Translations under genes and position numbers: made by a program
Shown here: positions 11,535 to 23,119 of the stretch, one piece after another
Layout of the letters: the number at the start of each line of letters is the position of its first letter
Position numbering within the stretch: the stretch's first letter is position 1
The notes under the pieces: model-generated
Told to the model about the DNA's origin: nothing
Databases searched by the model: none
The model's input: only the letters and a program-made list of their open reading frames with translations
NCBI RefSeq assembly: GCF_028009165.1
Contig: NC_079242.1
Coordinates: 1,240,001-1,304,000 of the forward strand
Direction: 5' to 3'
Length of the DNA: 64,000 nucleotides
Origin: Akanthomyces muscarius
Lineage: Eukaryota; Ascomycota; Sordariomycetes; Hypocreales; Cordycipitaceae

Positions 11535-12500
11535 GTTGGCTAGTTGTACTTGAGTTTTCCTGGCGGTTTTTTTTATACGAGTTGGTGATGTTCTGCAGAA
11601 TGATGCAAAAGAGAAGGAAAGGGTTTCGACGGGAACGACGAGCCCCTCACGAGGTCAGCTGCAGCCTAGGCGGGGAGGAGGAGGGGGGGACATTTCTTGT
11701 GTGACCGGAGCTACTGTCGACGCGCCAGGGAAGATTACACACAAAAAAAAAATGGTTTGTTTACTAGAGGCCCCTCCCGTTTTGGGGATAGGCAAGGTTT
11801 CGTTGACGGTAATCTTTTGTATTTCACTCGTTGCTATTCGTCGAGAGCCCACGGTGCGCTGGGTGGCCTCTGTCAGGAGGGGCCCCTCTAGACTGATGCG
11901 GGGTACGTATATGCCTACCTAGGAAGAAGGGCTTATCGGAAAGCAGCCTTTGGTATTTGTTGCTGGCGCGCCGAGCCTGTTTTCTGGCCCTCTCTTCTGC
12001 TGTTCTTTTGAACGTAGCGAGCAAGAAGGCTGCAAAGTCAACATGTCTGGCAGGCTGTCTTGTGTCCCATGTCAGTCGGACAACGTCGTAGTATTACACA
12101 CTAAGCCTTTGCGAATGCGAGGCAGTGAACTTTGTTGTTTCCAAAGTTGACAGAAACCCTGCCGAGTTGTATGGTACAAATAAATGAATAAAAACTCCCA
12201 CGTATGCCGTACGTCTAAACAGCGCTGGTGTGTCTATGCTGCCACATTTTCGTCTTTCGTCCTTCCTTGCTTATCCTGATAGCTAGCCCAAAAGTTGCAG
12301 GCAGCTTATACAAAGCACATACCTTTCCCGAGTTTGGATCCCGAGTCATCTTCCCTCCTAAAGCTCATACATATATATACAAAGTGTGAAAGGGACAAAG
12401 AAAGACATCTTTCGTGCTCATATTATTGGCATTTTACCGGAGCGTCTGTGTCTGCAACCTGTTAGCTTCCACTTGTTATTCCCGTTGCAAGAGGTTCCTG
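11535..12500. other. Intergenic: upstream of microprotein, 3' flank of transporter
   Basis: Roughly 970 bp with no supported gene. It includes the microprotein promoter (downstream in plus coordinates), a CCTACCTAGG element at 11914-11923 and a T/A-rich 3' flank of the transporter from about 12170. Short frames show no coding bias. Confidence 0.5.
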
Positions 12501-14189
12501 CTACTCACTATTCACCAACTTCCCGACGGCCTGAATGACCGAAATCACCATGACCAGCCCGCCAAACACGACAATGGCGCCAGCGAGGTACGTGCGCCAG
12601 CTCCGCGTCGTCAGCTTCATGTAGCACATGGGCGGGAGAATGTACGCCATAGCCACAGCGCTCGTCGCGCCGACGAGCTCAAACACGGCGCCCAGGTCGC
12701 ACGTCACCAGGCTCAGAAACGTGGCCGCGGCCACGAGCCCTGTGCTGAGCACCAGGTGCCGCCGCAGGTTGAACGGCGCGTCGGGCCAAAAGTACTCCTG
12801 CATGACCTCGCGGCACACAAAGGCCTCGAGCGGCAGCGTCGTCAGCATGTTGAGGCCAAAGCACAGCCGCGCGACGTTGACCATGGTGTTGTCCGAGGGG
12901 AAGTTGTTGAGCACGTTGCCGAGCGTCTTGTCGCCAAAGACGAGGAAGCCGCCGAGCGCGAGCACCAGGCACGCTACCATGGAGATGCCGGTCGAGTAGT
13001 GCGTGACGCGGGAAAAGTTGTCAATGGTGGGCGTGCGCAGCGAGCCGTAGATGAGGAGTGAGTTGTGGTGGCAGACAAAGGCTGTAATGTTACTCGAGTT
13101 AGATCAGACACTTCTTCTTCTGTGGCAGCTGCATCATCTTCTCTTCTGAAACTTACCAAAGGAAATGACGCCAATGGCTTGGAAAATACCCGTATTGACC
13201 GTCAGCAGCGGCAGGCTAAACTCGCCCTTGGCCTCTGACGGCACCAGCAGGCCCTGGATCAGCACCGTCGCGACAATTACCACCATGCCAATCAGCGCAA
13301 AGGTGCTCGCCTTGGCCAGCTTGGCAATGTCGCGGTACAGCGTGAGCGGGTAGCTGACGCCCATAACGAAGACGGCAATGGCGACGCGGCGATCCGTCAG
13401 CAGCCCGACGACGGGCACGTCCGGCAGGCCGGGCCAGACGGCCAGCAGGACGTGCGGGATGGTGTCGCCGACGATGACGCCAAAGGCCACCATGCCGCCA
13501 AAGGCAAAGACCCACTGGGCGAGGGAGATGGCGATGAGGCCGCCGCGGCCGAAGCAGTGCTGCACGGTGCCCTGGAAGCTGCTCGTGCCGCTGAGCTTGC
13601 TGTTGATGACGATGAGGCAGATGGTCCAGTCGACGACGGCCGTGAGGCCGACGAGCAGCACCACGCCCGCGAGCAGGCCGGCCTGGCGGATCGCGTACGG
13701 CTGCCCGATGATGCCCGCACCGATGATGGAGTTGGCCATGTTCATAAAGGCGGATTGCAGGCCGGATTTCGGTCGTCGCAGCTCCTGCTCGACCGCGTCG
13801 TCGAGGTCGTTGGCGAGCGCGACCGACGGCGCCTCGATGCTCGTCAGCAGCGGCCTGCGGTGGTCGTCGTGGTCGTCGCGGAGCGGGTCTTCGAGGTCGA
13901 GCGTGCTGCGCGGGTCGTGGTCGTCGTGGTCGACACCGTCGAGGCTGTCGCCGGATCGCCGCGAGGAAGCGGTGCTCATGCGCACCACCTCGGGGACGTC
14001 GTTGAAGCGCACCCGTCCTGGTGTGCGAACCTGCGGTAGCTCGCCGCCGTTGGGCGCGGCCACCTCTTTGCTGCTGCCGCCGTCATCATGGCCGTAGTCG
14101 CCGCCAGCAAGCAGACCCTGGCGGTCCTCGCCTTCGTGCCAGTCGCCGTCACCGCCGCCGGAGTCTCCTCCGCGCTTGTCGTGTATCAT
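12501..14189 (-). CDS. Vacuolar amino-acid transporter, AVT5/6/7-type (AAAP family)
   Basis: Exons 13157-14189 and 12501-13081 (minus), 537 residues. The 75-nt intron (GTAAGT to ATTACAG) rejoins VISF-AFVCHHNSL. Residues 1-140 are a hydrophilic, Asp/His/Ser-rich cytosolic tail with repeated DDHDD blocks. The Aa_trans domain follows from about 142, opening with SGLQSAFMNMANSIIGAGII, the first membrane segment and substrate motif of SLC38/AVT carriers, then about ten further hydrophobic segments. This family exports or imports neutral and basic amino acids across the vacuolar membrane using the proton gradient. The first segment and long N-tail fit Avt5/Avt6/Avt7 better than Avt1. Substrate is not decidable from sequence. 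Confidence 0.85.
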
Positions 14190-15380
14190 TGTAGTCGTGG
14201 TCGTGTAGTCGCTGCTGCCGACACTGTCATTTTCAGGCTTGTGCAGATTTTAAAGAAGTGGTGTATATGTCGTGATTGGAACAATGCTGCTAATGGATAG
14301 TCCAGCTGTCCAAGAAAAAAAAAGAGAGCGATGTCTGAATCCTCTCGTGGTCGTGGCGTTCCCCTGCGTTTAGGGAGGTGATGATGTAACGGGTAGCGAC
14401 GGCGCGCAGAAAGAGACCCAGAAAAGATTGTCCCAGCTCTCGAGTCACTGGTTGGAAGAGCTGCTTATTAGCGTGTCACCTCCTGATTCAAATACACCTC
14501 AAAAGCTCTTTTATATGTCCTCATCTAGAATAGGAAAAAAAATATATACCAAATAAATCAGAAGAGTACAAAGCTGCATAAAGAATAATATCTCAGTTCC
14601 TAATCACCACTCTACCCACTATGTTGCCATTTGTTATAAGGGTTAAAGTTAGGTAGGAGTCAACTCTCCTTGAAAGCCCAGCTCACTGTAGCCTGCTGTC
14701 AAGCTTTTTGTCCGGCATTTGACGTCTTACACTGGGTAGATTAATAGCAGCGCACACATCACACAGTGTAAAAACCCGAGCGAGTTGAGAGTAATTTCCT
14801 GTATGTATGTAAATAAGTGCTTGTGTGCGTTTCTGTGTTTAGACATTTACTTATGATTTTATTATACTTGCTTCTGGTATCGGATTCCGCACCGCTCATT
14901 GCACGCGATGTGCCTTTGGCAGGTGCGCAAGTGATTGAACTGTCCTGTGACGGGCAATAACTAGGCAGCTAATACAGCCAGCGCTCCAGAGTCGTCATTG
15001 ATATATGCTGTTTCTGTCTTCTTCATTTTTCCAGTTTGCTGGGTACTGCTGGGAAAAAGCCTAAAAATTCTCAGCATTCAACATAGTCTCAACGCCGTGC
15101 AACGCTCTGCTACCCGCGGTTCTTCTCTGCGCAAAATCACGAATCGGGTTTCGTACGGCTCAAAACTTATCCTTTGGGAGTATTATTCGGGACTCAACAC
15201 TGCAGTCCGAGGATATTTCCATCGTCCATACAGCAAGCGGTGTCATCCTAGATTGTAATACTGTTGCCAAGATTCTTGTACCAAGCTGCTCGCACCTTCT
15301 CGGACCAGTACCGGGTCTTGAAGGCCTTGATATCTAGCTATATTTCTACTCATCTGCTCGGTGAGTTTTCTATACCGAAA
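14190..15380. other. Intergenic, partly AT-rich
   Basis: About 1.2 kb upstream of the transporter and downstream of the cysteine-repeat ORF. AT-rich between 14500 and 14900. The 86-codon frame at 14998-15258 has no recognisable domain or codon bias. No gene supported. Confidence 0.5.
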
Positions 15381-16091
15381 TCAGTGCCTCGGCGCAATGT
15401 AGATATCGCAGTATCTCGCAACTCTTTCCAACATGTCCAGCCAGTACGACATTGGCCCTGGCGTGTGGCCCTGATCTGGATACGCCACAAACTCACAAGG
15501 CAAGTTGTGAGCTCTGAGGGCACGACGAAAACCTTGAGCCTGAACAAAAGGCGCGCGGTTGAGCGTCCCTGTCGAGGGAACCAACCTCCTCTGGCGCCCC
15601 GTCATCATCCCGCTGAAGCAACACCCGTGATCGTCCGAGAAGCAGCACCCATCATTATCTGAAAAACAGCATCCGCCACGGTCGGAGAAGCAACACCCGT
15701 CGCGGTCGGAGCAGAACTTGCCCTGCCGGTCCGACCAGCACACGCCGCCGCGGTCCGAGAAGCAGCAGCCGGCACGCGTCGAGCAAGCGGTGCCGTTGGC
15801 GCCGTCGCACTGGTCCCAGTAACCGCCGGCATCCTTGTCCGCCCACGCTGTCATCTCGGTGGACATTCGCTCTGGAGGCTGGTAGCCCTCGGAGTTGGCA
15901 CTCAACGGGCGGTTGCCGGAAGGATGGGACGGTGACGCTAGCGGCACAGTGTCCTGCGCCGGGCTTGTGCCTCTGTTGACTGGCGCGTCGTGGACTGGCG
16001 CATTGGCATCCCGAGGAAAGCTCGTACTTGCGTTGTCCGGATCAGTGTCTCCCGCTTGCTCATTCTCATTCCGCAGTGGACTCGCGCTCAT
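15381..16091 (-). CDS. Cysteine-octapeptide repeat protein with S9-peptidase-like tail (unknown)
   Basis: ATG at 16091, 236 residues. Residues 1-80 are a hydrophilic Ser/Pro/Asp-rich leader without a signal peptide. Near residue 100 comes GGYWDQCDGANGTACS, then eight tandem 8-residue units with consensus CCFSDRGG. The last 55 residues switch abruptly to FVQAQGFRRALRAHNLPCEF, VAYPDQGH and LDMLERVARYCDIYI, which matches the extreme C-terminus of S9 prolyl-oligopeptidase-type hydrolases, including their conserved catalytic-His region (GEGH-like, here DQGH). The peptidase Ser and Asp regions are absent, so the tail cannot be an active enzyme. Either a fusion created by a rearrangement or a decaying gene. 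Upstream it overlaps another frame by ATGA. Function unknown. Confidence 0.45.
   Translation of the reverse strand: MSASPLRNENEQAGDTDPDNASTSFPRDANAPVHDAPVNRGTSPAQDTVPLASPSHPSGNRPLSANSEGYQPPERMSTEMTAWADKDAGGYWDQCDGANGTACSTRAGCCFSDRGGVCWSDRQGKFCSDRDGCCFSDRGGCCFSDNDGCCFSDDHGCCFSGMMTGRQRRLVPSTGTLNRAPFVQAQGFRRALRAHNLPCEFVAYPDQGHTPGPMSYWLDMLERVARYCDIYIAPRH
15600..15791 (-). repeat. 24-bp tandem repeat, 8 units, encoding CCFSDRGG-type octapeptides
   Basis: Eight consecutive 24-nt units, no indels between them. In protein order: TACSTRAG, CCFSDRGG, VCWSDRQG, KFCSDRDG, CCFSDRGG, CCFSDNDG, CCFSDDHG, CCFSGMMT. The serine at position 4 and the glycine at position 8 are nearly invariant, and units differ mainly at positions 1-3 and 6-7. 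DNA units have diverged at synonymous sites, so the array is not brand new and has probably been under coding constraint. Confidence 0.85.
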
Positions 16092-16396
16092 GTTGGCCGT
16101 GGACGTGGCCTCGGCCGTGTCGTGTCCGCGTTGCTCTCTGCACACTCGTCCGGTGTGGAACTCGTCGCCATATTGGCAGGTGTTGCGTCGACCAGCCCAT
16201 CTACATTCTGTCCAGTAGTCGGGTCTACGTGAGCTGGGGCAGAAGCAGTCTCATACGGCGGAGGAAGATCTTGGACCTCAGGCGCATCGTCTTCCTCGGC
16301 GGCTATGGGCACCGTCTGCCGATGACCCGCGTTAATCGAGGTCACCGGTTGGGATTGCTCGTCGGGCGGCGGCCCTTTGAAATCAGCGACAACCAT
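16088..16396 (-). CDS. Proline/acid-rich ORF preceding the cysteine-repeat ORF (possible first part of the same gene)
   Basis: From ATG 16396 to TGA 16088-16090, 102 residues: MVVADFKGPPPDEQ, an acidic stretch, DLPPPYETASAP (a PPPY motif, as bound by WW domains), and an end RPRPRPRPT that looks like out-of-frame sequence. Its stop overlaps the next ATG (16091-16089) as ATGA. Three readings are possible: one gene broken by a single-base indel around 16100-16145, an intron I could not place, or translational coupling. The composition just upstream of ATG 16091 in the second frame (AEATSTAN) looks like coding sequence, favouring a single original gene. Confidence 0.3.
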   Translation of the reverse strand: MVVADFKGPPPDEQSQPVTSINAGHRQTVPIAAEEDDAPEVQDLPPPYETASAPAHVDPTTGQNVDGLVDATPANMATSSTPDECAESNADTTRPRPRPRPT

Positions 16397-16919
16397 GTCA
16401 ATGAGCTGAGTAGTGAGTCTTGACGGATTGGTTCGTGGCCTCTTTAGGGTCTTACGACATGGCAAGATCGTTCATTTATCCCTGAATCCTTCCTGCCAGA
16501 TAAGGCTGAGGCGCGTCGACGGGCGTTAGTGGCCAGCCTGGCTTGCGTCATGCAGTCCCAAGATGTGCGCGGTCGGAGGCGTGACAGTCGGAGGAAACGT
16601 TTGTAAGAATAACAGTGTTTGTAGATCTGACAAGAGATACGTTCTATAGTATTGTATTTAAAATTCGGCTTTGGTCAATGGAGAGATTTCTGATATTCGG
16701 CACTCAGTGTTGTGTGTATTAAAGGCCTATAAATGCGAAAGTGTAATGTGCGATCCGCCGGTGGCAGGTGCTGACCTGCGGTGCATGCGACTATTCAAAG
16801 GTAAAAATTATCATCCTCTTGTGCCAGCAATGGTATCATATGTGCCCTTTATCCAATCGTGCTCCACCTAAGAGCCGAAGGGGCGATATTACTTCTTCAT
16901 CTTTTCAGAATTTTGACAT
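16397..16919. other. Intergenic: upstream of the cysteine-repeat locus, 3' flank of the protease
   Basis: About 520 bp. A plausible intron (GTAAGA to TACTCAG) can be drawn just upstream of ATG 16396, but the exon it would add has no in-frame ATG. No other feature seen. Confidence 0.45.
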
Positions 16920-18655
16920 CTATATCAATAATAGCAGAGCGGCGACACCAACAATGGAAGCGAGGCGGGCGCCTTGAGCGTGCAGCCCAGACGCAGCTCC
17001 ATTGCCTTTGTCGCCAGTCTTGGTAGCATCGGCCCCTGATGCAGTAGCGGTGCCAGAAGCTGCGGTAGTCATGGTCTCCTGGCCAGTGAGGCCCAGGGCA
17101 GGCTTGCTGGCCGAAGGAGATGAATCCGTCGACGATGTTTTGGTGGAAAAGGTCGACGGACTGCTAGTGGGTGTAGCCGAGTTAGAAGTTGGGCCTAGAG
17201 AGGACGATGACGAAGACAATGATGAAAGCACTGACGAGGAACCCGAGGAGCTCGAAGGGGTGGCAGAGGAAGATGCAGAAGAGGAAGAAGACGAGCTGCC
17301 TGAGCCGGCAGGCTGCGCGAATCCTATAAAAATGTTAGACCATCTCTCTCGAACTAGAGCTGAAAGACGTACCAATTCTGCTGCCATCTTTGTCAAAGAT
17401 GGCATAGACGTTTTTGAGAAAGGTGGCTCCCATGAGCCAAGAATCCTTTACAACCTCCTGGCCATAGATGTTGCTGAAACAGTTTCCACTGCTGTCTTTG
17501 GGGGCGATCCAATCCTTGGCAGGAATGTGGTAATCCACACCAGAGAAAGTGATGGTAATAGGTGTAGTCGAGTCGCAAGGGACGCTGTAGTAGGAGCCCT
17601 GCTTGCTGGCGCCGTCGATAACGGCGTGGAGCTTATCGGTAATGCTTGAGGGGCCGAAAATGTACGTCGTGCCGGTATCGATGTACGCAAGCTTGCCGCC
17701 AACACCAGCTTTTTTGCCGTTGAATGACATGTCGTCGAGATTGATGGCCCAGTCTCCGCTCTTAGAAGCAACAGAAGTATAGGTAATGTCACCTGTGTAC
17801 TTGGCCGAGTTTGTGCCACCAAATTTGATTTCACCAGAGGTACCGCCGTCGGCAGCACGGCTCAGAGCGACGCCAAAGACGGTGCTCTTGACGGCGCCAG
17901 ACGAGCCGAGGGTGCTGAGAAAGTTGGCGCTGGCCCCGCTGCCCATGGACAAGCCGAGGATGCCGTCAAAGGCAAAGTCTTTGAAGTCATCCGAGGTGGT
18001 GGAGGCAAGACCGAATTGGTATTTCATGCTCATGCCAGCAACGGAAATGGTGTCGGTGGCAAGCTTGCCCTTGACCTTTCCAGATCCATAGGCTACGGAA
18101 AAGTCCTTGTCACTGATGGTGAGGGAGTCGGACTGGCTGGAGCCAAAGGTATCGTGTTTGGCGCAAGCGTCGCTGGTGCAGTCGGAGCCCATGACCCAGC
18201 TGGAACCAGCTCCGGTATCGACCAACATGTAGACTTTGGCTCCTTTAGAGCCGAGTCCTACCTGGATAAAGTACGAGTAGTCGGTTCCATCCTGGTTGAT
18301 ACCGGCGGCGTCGCTCGTCGTCGGGTTAGTGGCAGTGGTGACTGCGTAGGCATTTTTGCGGCGAGCCAGTGCTCCATGGGTATCGTATTTGGCGGCGAGA
18401 CGTGCAGCCTCTTGCGACGCGACGGGCTAGAGAAAATGAATGTTAGCTTGAGACTGGCTGCCGCGGAGAGGAGAAACATACCCTGCCTCCGCGCTGCCGA
18501 ATGTCGAACGCGAGACCCTCGGAGTTGTCTACCGAGGCAGCTCTCTTGGCCTCACTTTCGAGACTTTCCTTCAGCCATTTCGGCTCATATGGGTAGAAGG
18601 CATGTGCTGAGCTAGACAATAGTGCCAGGCAGACGAGCGATGGAACGAGCTGCAT
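16920..18655 (-). CDS. Secreted, GPI-type pepsin-like aspartic protease
   Basis: Exons 18482-18655, 17373-18426 and 16920-17323 (minus), 543 residues; introns GTATGT-TCTAG and GTACGT-TATAG keep frame. Residues 1-19 are a signal peptide (MQLVPSLVCLALLSSSAHA). A propeptide with dibasic sites (KR, RR) runs to about residue 85. The two catalytic Asp are D128 (VDTGAGSSW) and D308 (IDTGTTYI), with the flap AYGSG near 171. The catalytic domain ends in a third exon encoding a 100-residue Ser/Thr stalk and a hydrophobic end ASIVGVAALLLLI directly before the stop, the pattern of a GPI-anchoring signal. Family A1, so probably cell-surface proteolysis at acidic pH, yapsin- or Opsin-like. The start is the ATG opening the signal peptide, not the upstream in-frame ATG. 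Confidence 0.9.
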
Positions 18656-21600
18656 GGTGATGTGGCTTGTGACAAGATAGGTCCGCTCACGCGTTCCACC
18701 ACACAACTGGGAGGAGAAAAGGTGGTTTAGATCGCAGTCGGTGGATAGCGCAGTCGAAACTTAGGCGATTGTTAAGAAAGCAGTCGTTGGGCTAACACAA
18801 TGGGCGCTCGAGCGGCAATCGAAGGCGAATCGGTCGAGCCGTGAGGACGTACGGCAGTGCCAACGTGCACCTGTGAATTATGCGGAAACGAGGCGGGTCG
18901 AGCAGCAATTCATTGGAGCAGCAGTGAGAGGAGGCGAGACGGGGAACGATAAGAATAGTCGAAAGGCGGCGTCGAGGTCGAGACGTCGAGGTCGAGGTGG
19001 ACGGAGACGTGGAAGTCCTGGTAGGAATATGGACAGGGTCGAGGAATGGCAAATTAGACAGCCGCGATTTTGCCAGGATGTCGTGGCTATTTTTGGCCGC
19101 GAATAAGTCGATTCGAGACGACCAGGAAGTAAACAAGTCAAATAGAAAGAAAAGAAAAAAAAAATAGCTGGACAAATTGAAGCTGGGAGCGAAGGAGCAG
19201 ACAAGGGCCAGGCCTGGCTGGGTTCCGCGCAGGAGAGTGGGCTGCAGCAGAAGATTACAGGCAGGGGCCGTGGCTAGGTATAATGAGCAACCAAAAAAAG
19301 AAAACAATGCCAAATGATGAGAATTAGAAGAAGAATGAGGATGTGAGAGGAGAGGAGAGGAAGAGGAGGGGAGAAGAAAGGTGATAATGGATGATGAAGA
19401 TGCGAGGACAAACGAGGGTGGGATGATGGATGGGAAGCGGACAATGGTATCCTTGTCAGATGGGAGATGGATGGATGGTGGGATGGCAGATGGGTCGAGC
19501 GTGTTGGAGCGGCTGGGCTGGAGAGACTTTTCCAGAGAACGACGACGATCGGGGAGCCGACAGGACGAGGGCAGCGTGTCGTGGCTGGTTGGCAATTGGC
19601 AAGCCGGTTGGCGAGGGGCGCTGTGAGCCTGCGACTGGACACTGACTGGGGGGGATCGGCGCAGCAACAGTGGGCTTTTGCAGTGGGCAAGAGGAAAGCG
19701 TGGTGCGTGGGTGCGTTGGTGCGTGGCCAGCGGCAAACACGGCTTCAGGGCACTGCTACCGCTGGACACCGCTAATAAAGGTCAACAAGGTTTGGTCCCT
19801 GGAGCCTCGACTCTCTTTCCAGCGCACGTTTGCCGCTATACAGAATCTGGGCAGACCCCATGCACGCCCCTGAAGCTGCCGAAGCTAGCGAGTGGGCCAG
19901 ACAGGGACAACTGACCGGGGCTCAATCGCCCTCGGTCGACACGCTCTGGACAAGCGGATTTTGGGTTAATTAGTGCATGACTAGGTATGGATACGTCCTG
20001 AGTAGCGGTTCTATCGCGACCTGGCTATATCAGACGTATTGGTCCTCCATCACCACTCACCGGCATCTCTACCGAATAACTCGATAAACCAAGAGACAGT
20101 GAGAAATAAGACGGGGAAAGCAGCGGCCTCTACCTAGGTAGGTACGGAGTAAGCTAGTCTACAAGTCATCATTTCATCCGCTGTCTCTGTGCCTGGCCCT
20201 GGCCATCCAGGGTGCATGTACCACTACAGGCATTCCTGCCCGATGTCACCCAGGCGATCCTACCATTGGCTCCTCCTCCTCCTTGACCACGACCACTCAC
20301 GCACACATTGCATCTCACAGCTCCCTTTGCCGTGTCTCGTCCATCAAACAGAGCTGCGGCCACCATCTCAGCGTGCCCTTACTTGGGACTCAATTGCCAT
20401 GCACCTCATATCCATATTCCTTGTTATATGCACCTGCACTCTACGACCATTATCCAGTAGAGAATAATGCACGTCCTCTCCAGCTCCATCTCTCCGCACA
20501 TGTCCCATTCCTTCCTGAGTCCCTGGTACGTGCGACATGCTCTGGTCCGAGAGCCAGATCGAGTCTGAGCTTCGTCTGCCACTGGCAGCGCCAGAAATCC
20601 AAAGCCACAGTAGCACAGACACAAGAGCCTCCAAGTCACCCGGCTCATCCGCCAGCCAGTTGGCAACGCAGAAGGGCAATCGGCCGGTACGGCCCTTTTT
20701 TAAGCCTCCTCGGATCCAATTTGGTGGTCTAGGCCCAGTCCATTGCCAGTACCCGTATACACGCCCGATCAGAGCTCGGCGCTGCTAGCCACGTGCAAAA
20801 TGGCTCCCTTCCAAACCGTTCCTCAGGCGCACATCAAGATAGTTTCCAATCATGGCATCGCAACATCGATGCCCAATTCGCAATCATGTACAACAAGAAG
20901 CAGGCAGAATTCGCATCAAGCACCGCGATCCGGGGCAAATGACCGGCCTATCAAAATTATCCGTAGCGAAAGCTCCGCAATGACGACGCCCGCGGTGGGA
21001 CGCTGTGGGCAACTCCCCTTGGCGCGCCAGCCACGGCCCACGGCATCAAGGGTTGACAGGCGAAAGGCAAGCACAGACAGAACTACTTTCAAGCAAACAA
21101 GCCAAACGCAGAGTGATCCGCGAACTACTGGTACGGATACTGGTACCAGCAACTACCAGGCTCGAAAACAATCCTGTCCAGCCACTCACTCAACTATCAA
21201 CTCATCGCAGACGCGCGCCCTCACTTTGAACAATGCCAAAAGCAAACATGGTTGACTGAACACGTTTTTTTTCTGCTTATGCACGTCAATGAAAATCGCA
21301 CAAATTTCTTCACATGCTATTGAGCTGCACAATGCCACGCTGCATTAGCCGTCGCCTCCCCGTGTAAGACATGCATGCATTCGGCGCCAATCAAGTCTTT
21401 ATGCAGGTTGCATTGATCAACAACAACAATATTGAATATTCAACAGCCGATCTCGAGTTCTGCTTTTCTTTCTCTTTCGCTTCTATGCGATCAATTGTCG
21501 TATGAAGTGGCACCGCCCGCCACTCTTATTACGCGTCCAGCAAGGCCCGCAACGCTGGAGCATTGAGGAGCAATGACATCCGCTATTCTCTCCCTCGTGT

Positions 21601-23119
21601 GGCACTTTTCATCCGATGCTCTCTGGCATTTCCTTGCCCTGCCCCAGTAATAAGCCAGTAAAGGGGCCTGCGGGACGGCTGTAGATAACCTCTTGTCGTT
21701 GGACAGGGCTTCTTTTCGCACCCACTCCAGATCGCCTTGATCAATAGCATTGCGTGCCTGTAACCGCCTTATCCTTGCTCCCAACACGAGCTGCCCAAGC
21801 CTCTTATTGTTTCAAGTTGCACGAGAAAAAAGCTTAAACAGAGTCTATTACGCGGCGAGGGTCCACGTCCGCCTTTGCCGCAGATGCTGGCGTGGCTGGC
21901 CATCTGGCATATGCAATCTGGAATGTGGCAAAATAACCAAGGCACAGCCTTCCTACCAAGCAATTGGCTTTTCCCTGCTCAACGGGGTGCCTTTTTCTAG
22001 CTCGGCGACAATGTTTCAGACCCCTTTCAGACACAGCCTGTGGTTGGTCGAAGCTGTTCCCCTATCTTATTTGCTTCTTTCCAAGCTAACACCCCTGGGC
22101 ATGGCAGTCGCTGGTCGCCAATCTCGGCTCTATTTTAATTTCGCTCAAGCAGAAAGAGTCTAGCGGCACAAAGGCGGCGCGCCAGTGTTTTTCTTGATCA
22201 AACATGGGAAAGTTGCAAATGAATGGGCAAAACACCAAGAAATTCCCCGGGCTAATCTCATTTCCTCTGCCCTGGCAGTCTGAGCATGGATGGCCTTGCT
22301 AGCGCCCCCCCAAACTACAACAACACAAAGGGATCAGCATCTCGCTGCAACAGCGACAAGAAGCTCATGGGTTCTTTCTGCTCCAGAGCTGCTGAAGATA
22401 ACCCCTTCATCGAAAAGTGTCCGTACTGCACTCCCCCTTGTGCTTGGCACAAGAAACTCCACGACAGCCTTGGGACTACGCGTGCCCAGGTATCAACCAT
22501 CTGCAATAAACCATGAAAATTGCAGTCACAAGTACAATCCCGCACTTGTTGCAGATTGAGTTTTTCCGTCGCTATATACCCGTACCCTTTGCAGACCCAG
22601 CCCAATCCTTGATGAAATTGCAAGACTGTCGTTTGCGCCGCTGCATCACGATCGCCTACAGCATGGGTAGTCAGCCAACTCAAAACAGGCTCACGTAGCA
22701 GCTTTCATCGCCAAAAAAAAATCCGAAAAATTAACACGAGAAAAACGATCATCCCATTGTTGGCCGGGGAATTTTTGCATCCTGCTGTATTGTTCGCTGT
22801 TGAGTAGAAAACGCTGCCAATCACAGAGGAATGCTGGTGCTGCAACTCAACGACCGTTGCTCAGACAAGCCGTCGCCGGAATGCTGTGCTGGCCACAAGA
22901 CCCATGCCACGACTTGATAAAATCATGCAACTTTTTACGCGCGTGCAACGATCTTGAACGTTGTCCGGTCAGGTCACTTGCCGATCCATATTCACATATT
23001 CATTGCATCATCGTGAATAAAAAATTTGCTACCTATCGTAGAGGCATCGGTCCACTGACGGTCCTGAATATTTCGGTTTCCCTGGTACCTTGATACCTAG
23101 ACCGTCCTGTCTCTGTCTT
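18656..23119. other. 4.5-kb gene-poor region
   Basis: The longest stretch without a supported gene. 18790-19700 is strongly purine rich on plus (CT-rich on minus), consistent with a long protease promoter or leader; it gives a 325-codon open minus frame that is only Ser/Pro/Leu low complexity. A CTACCTAGGTAGGTACGGAG element is at 20130-20149. From 20150 to 23000 the composition is moderate, with many short open frames and no domain match. No tRNA-like A/B boxes were found. Could hold a long non-coding transcript or a large regulatory region. Confidence 0.5.
20130..20149. repeat. CTACCTAGGTAGGTAYGGAG intergenic element, copy 1
   Basis: A near-palindromic element around CCTAGG. An almost identical 20-mer is at 46963-46982 (differs at one base, C/T). 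Shorter forms with the same core lie at 7977-7992, 11914-11923 and near 33596. All are intergenic. Confidence 0.7.

Noticed and set aside
18792..19769. 325-codon open frame on the minus strand
   Set aside because: Pure Ser/Pro/Leu low complexity from CT-rich DNA, no domain, no splice support; fits a leader or promoter.
20743..21255. 170-codon plus frame in the gene desert
   Set aside because: Unbiased codons, no domain, Ser/Thr/Gln-rich random composition.
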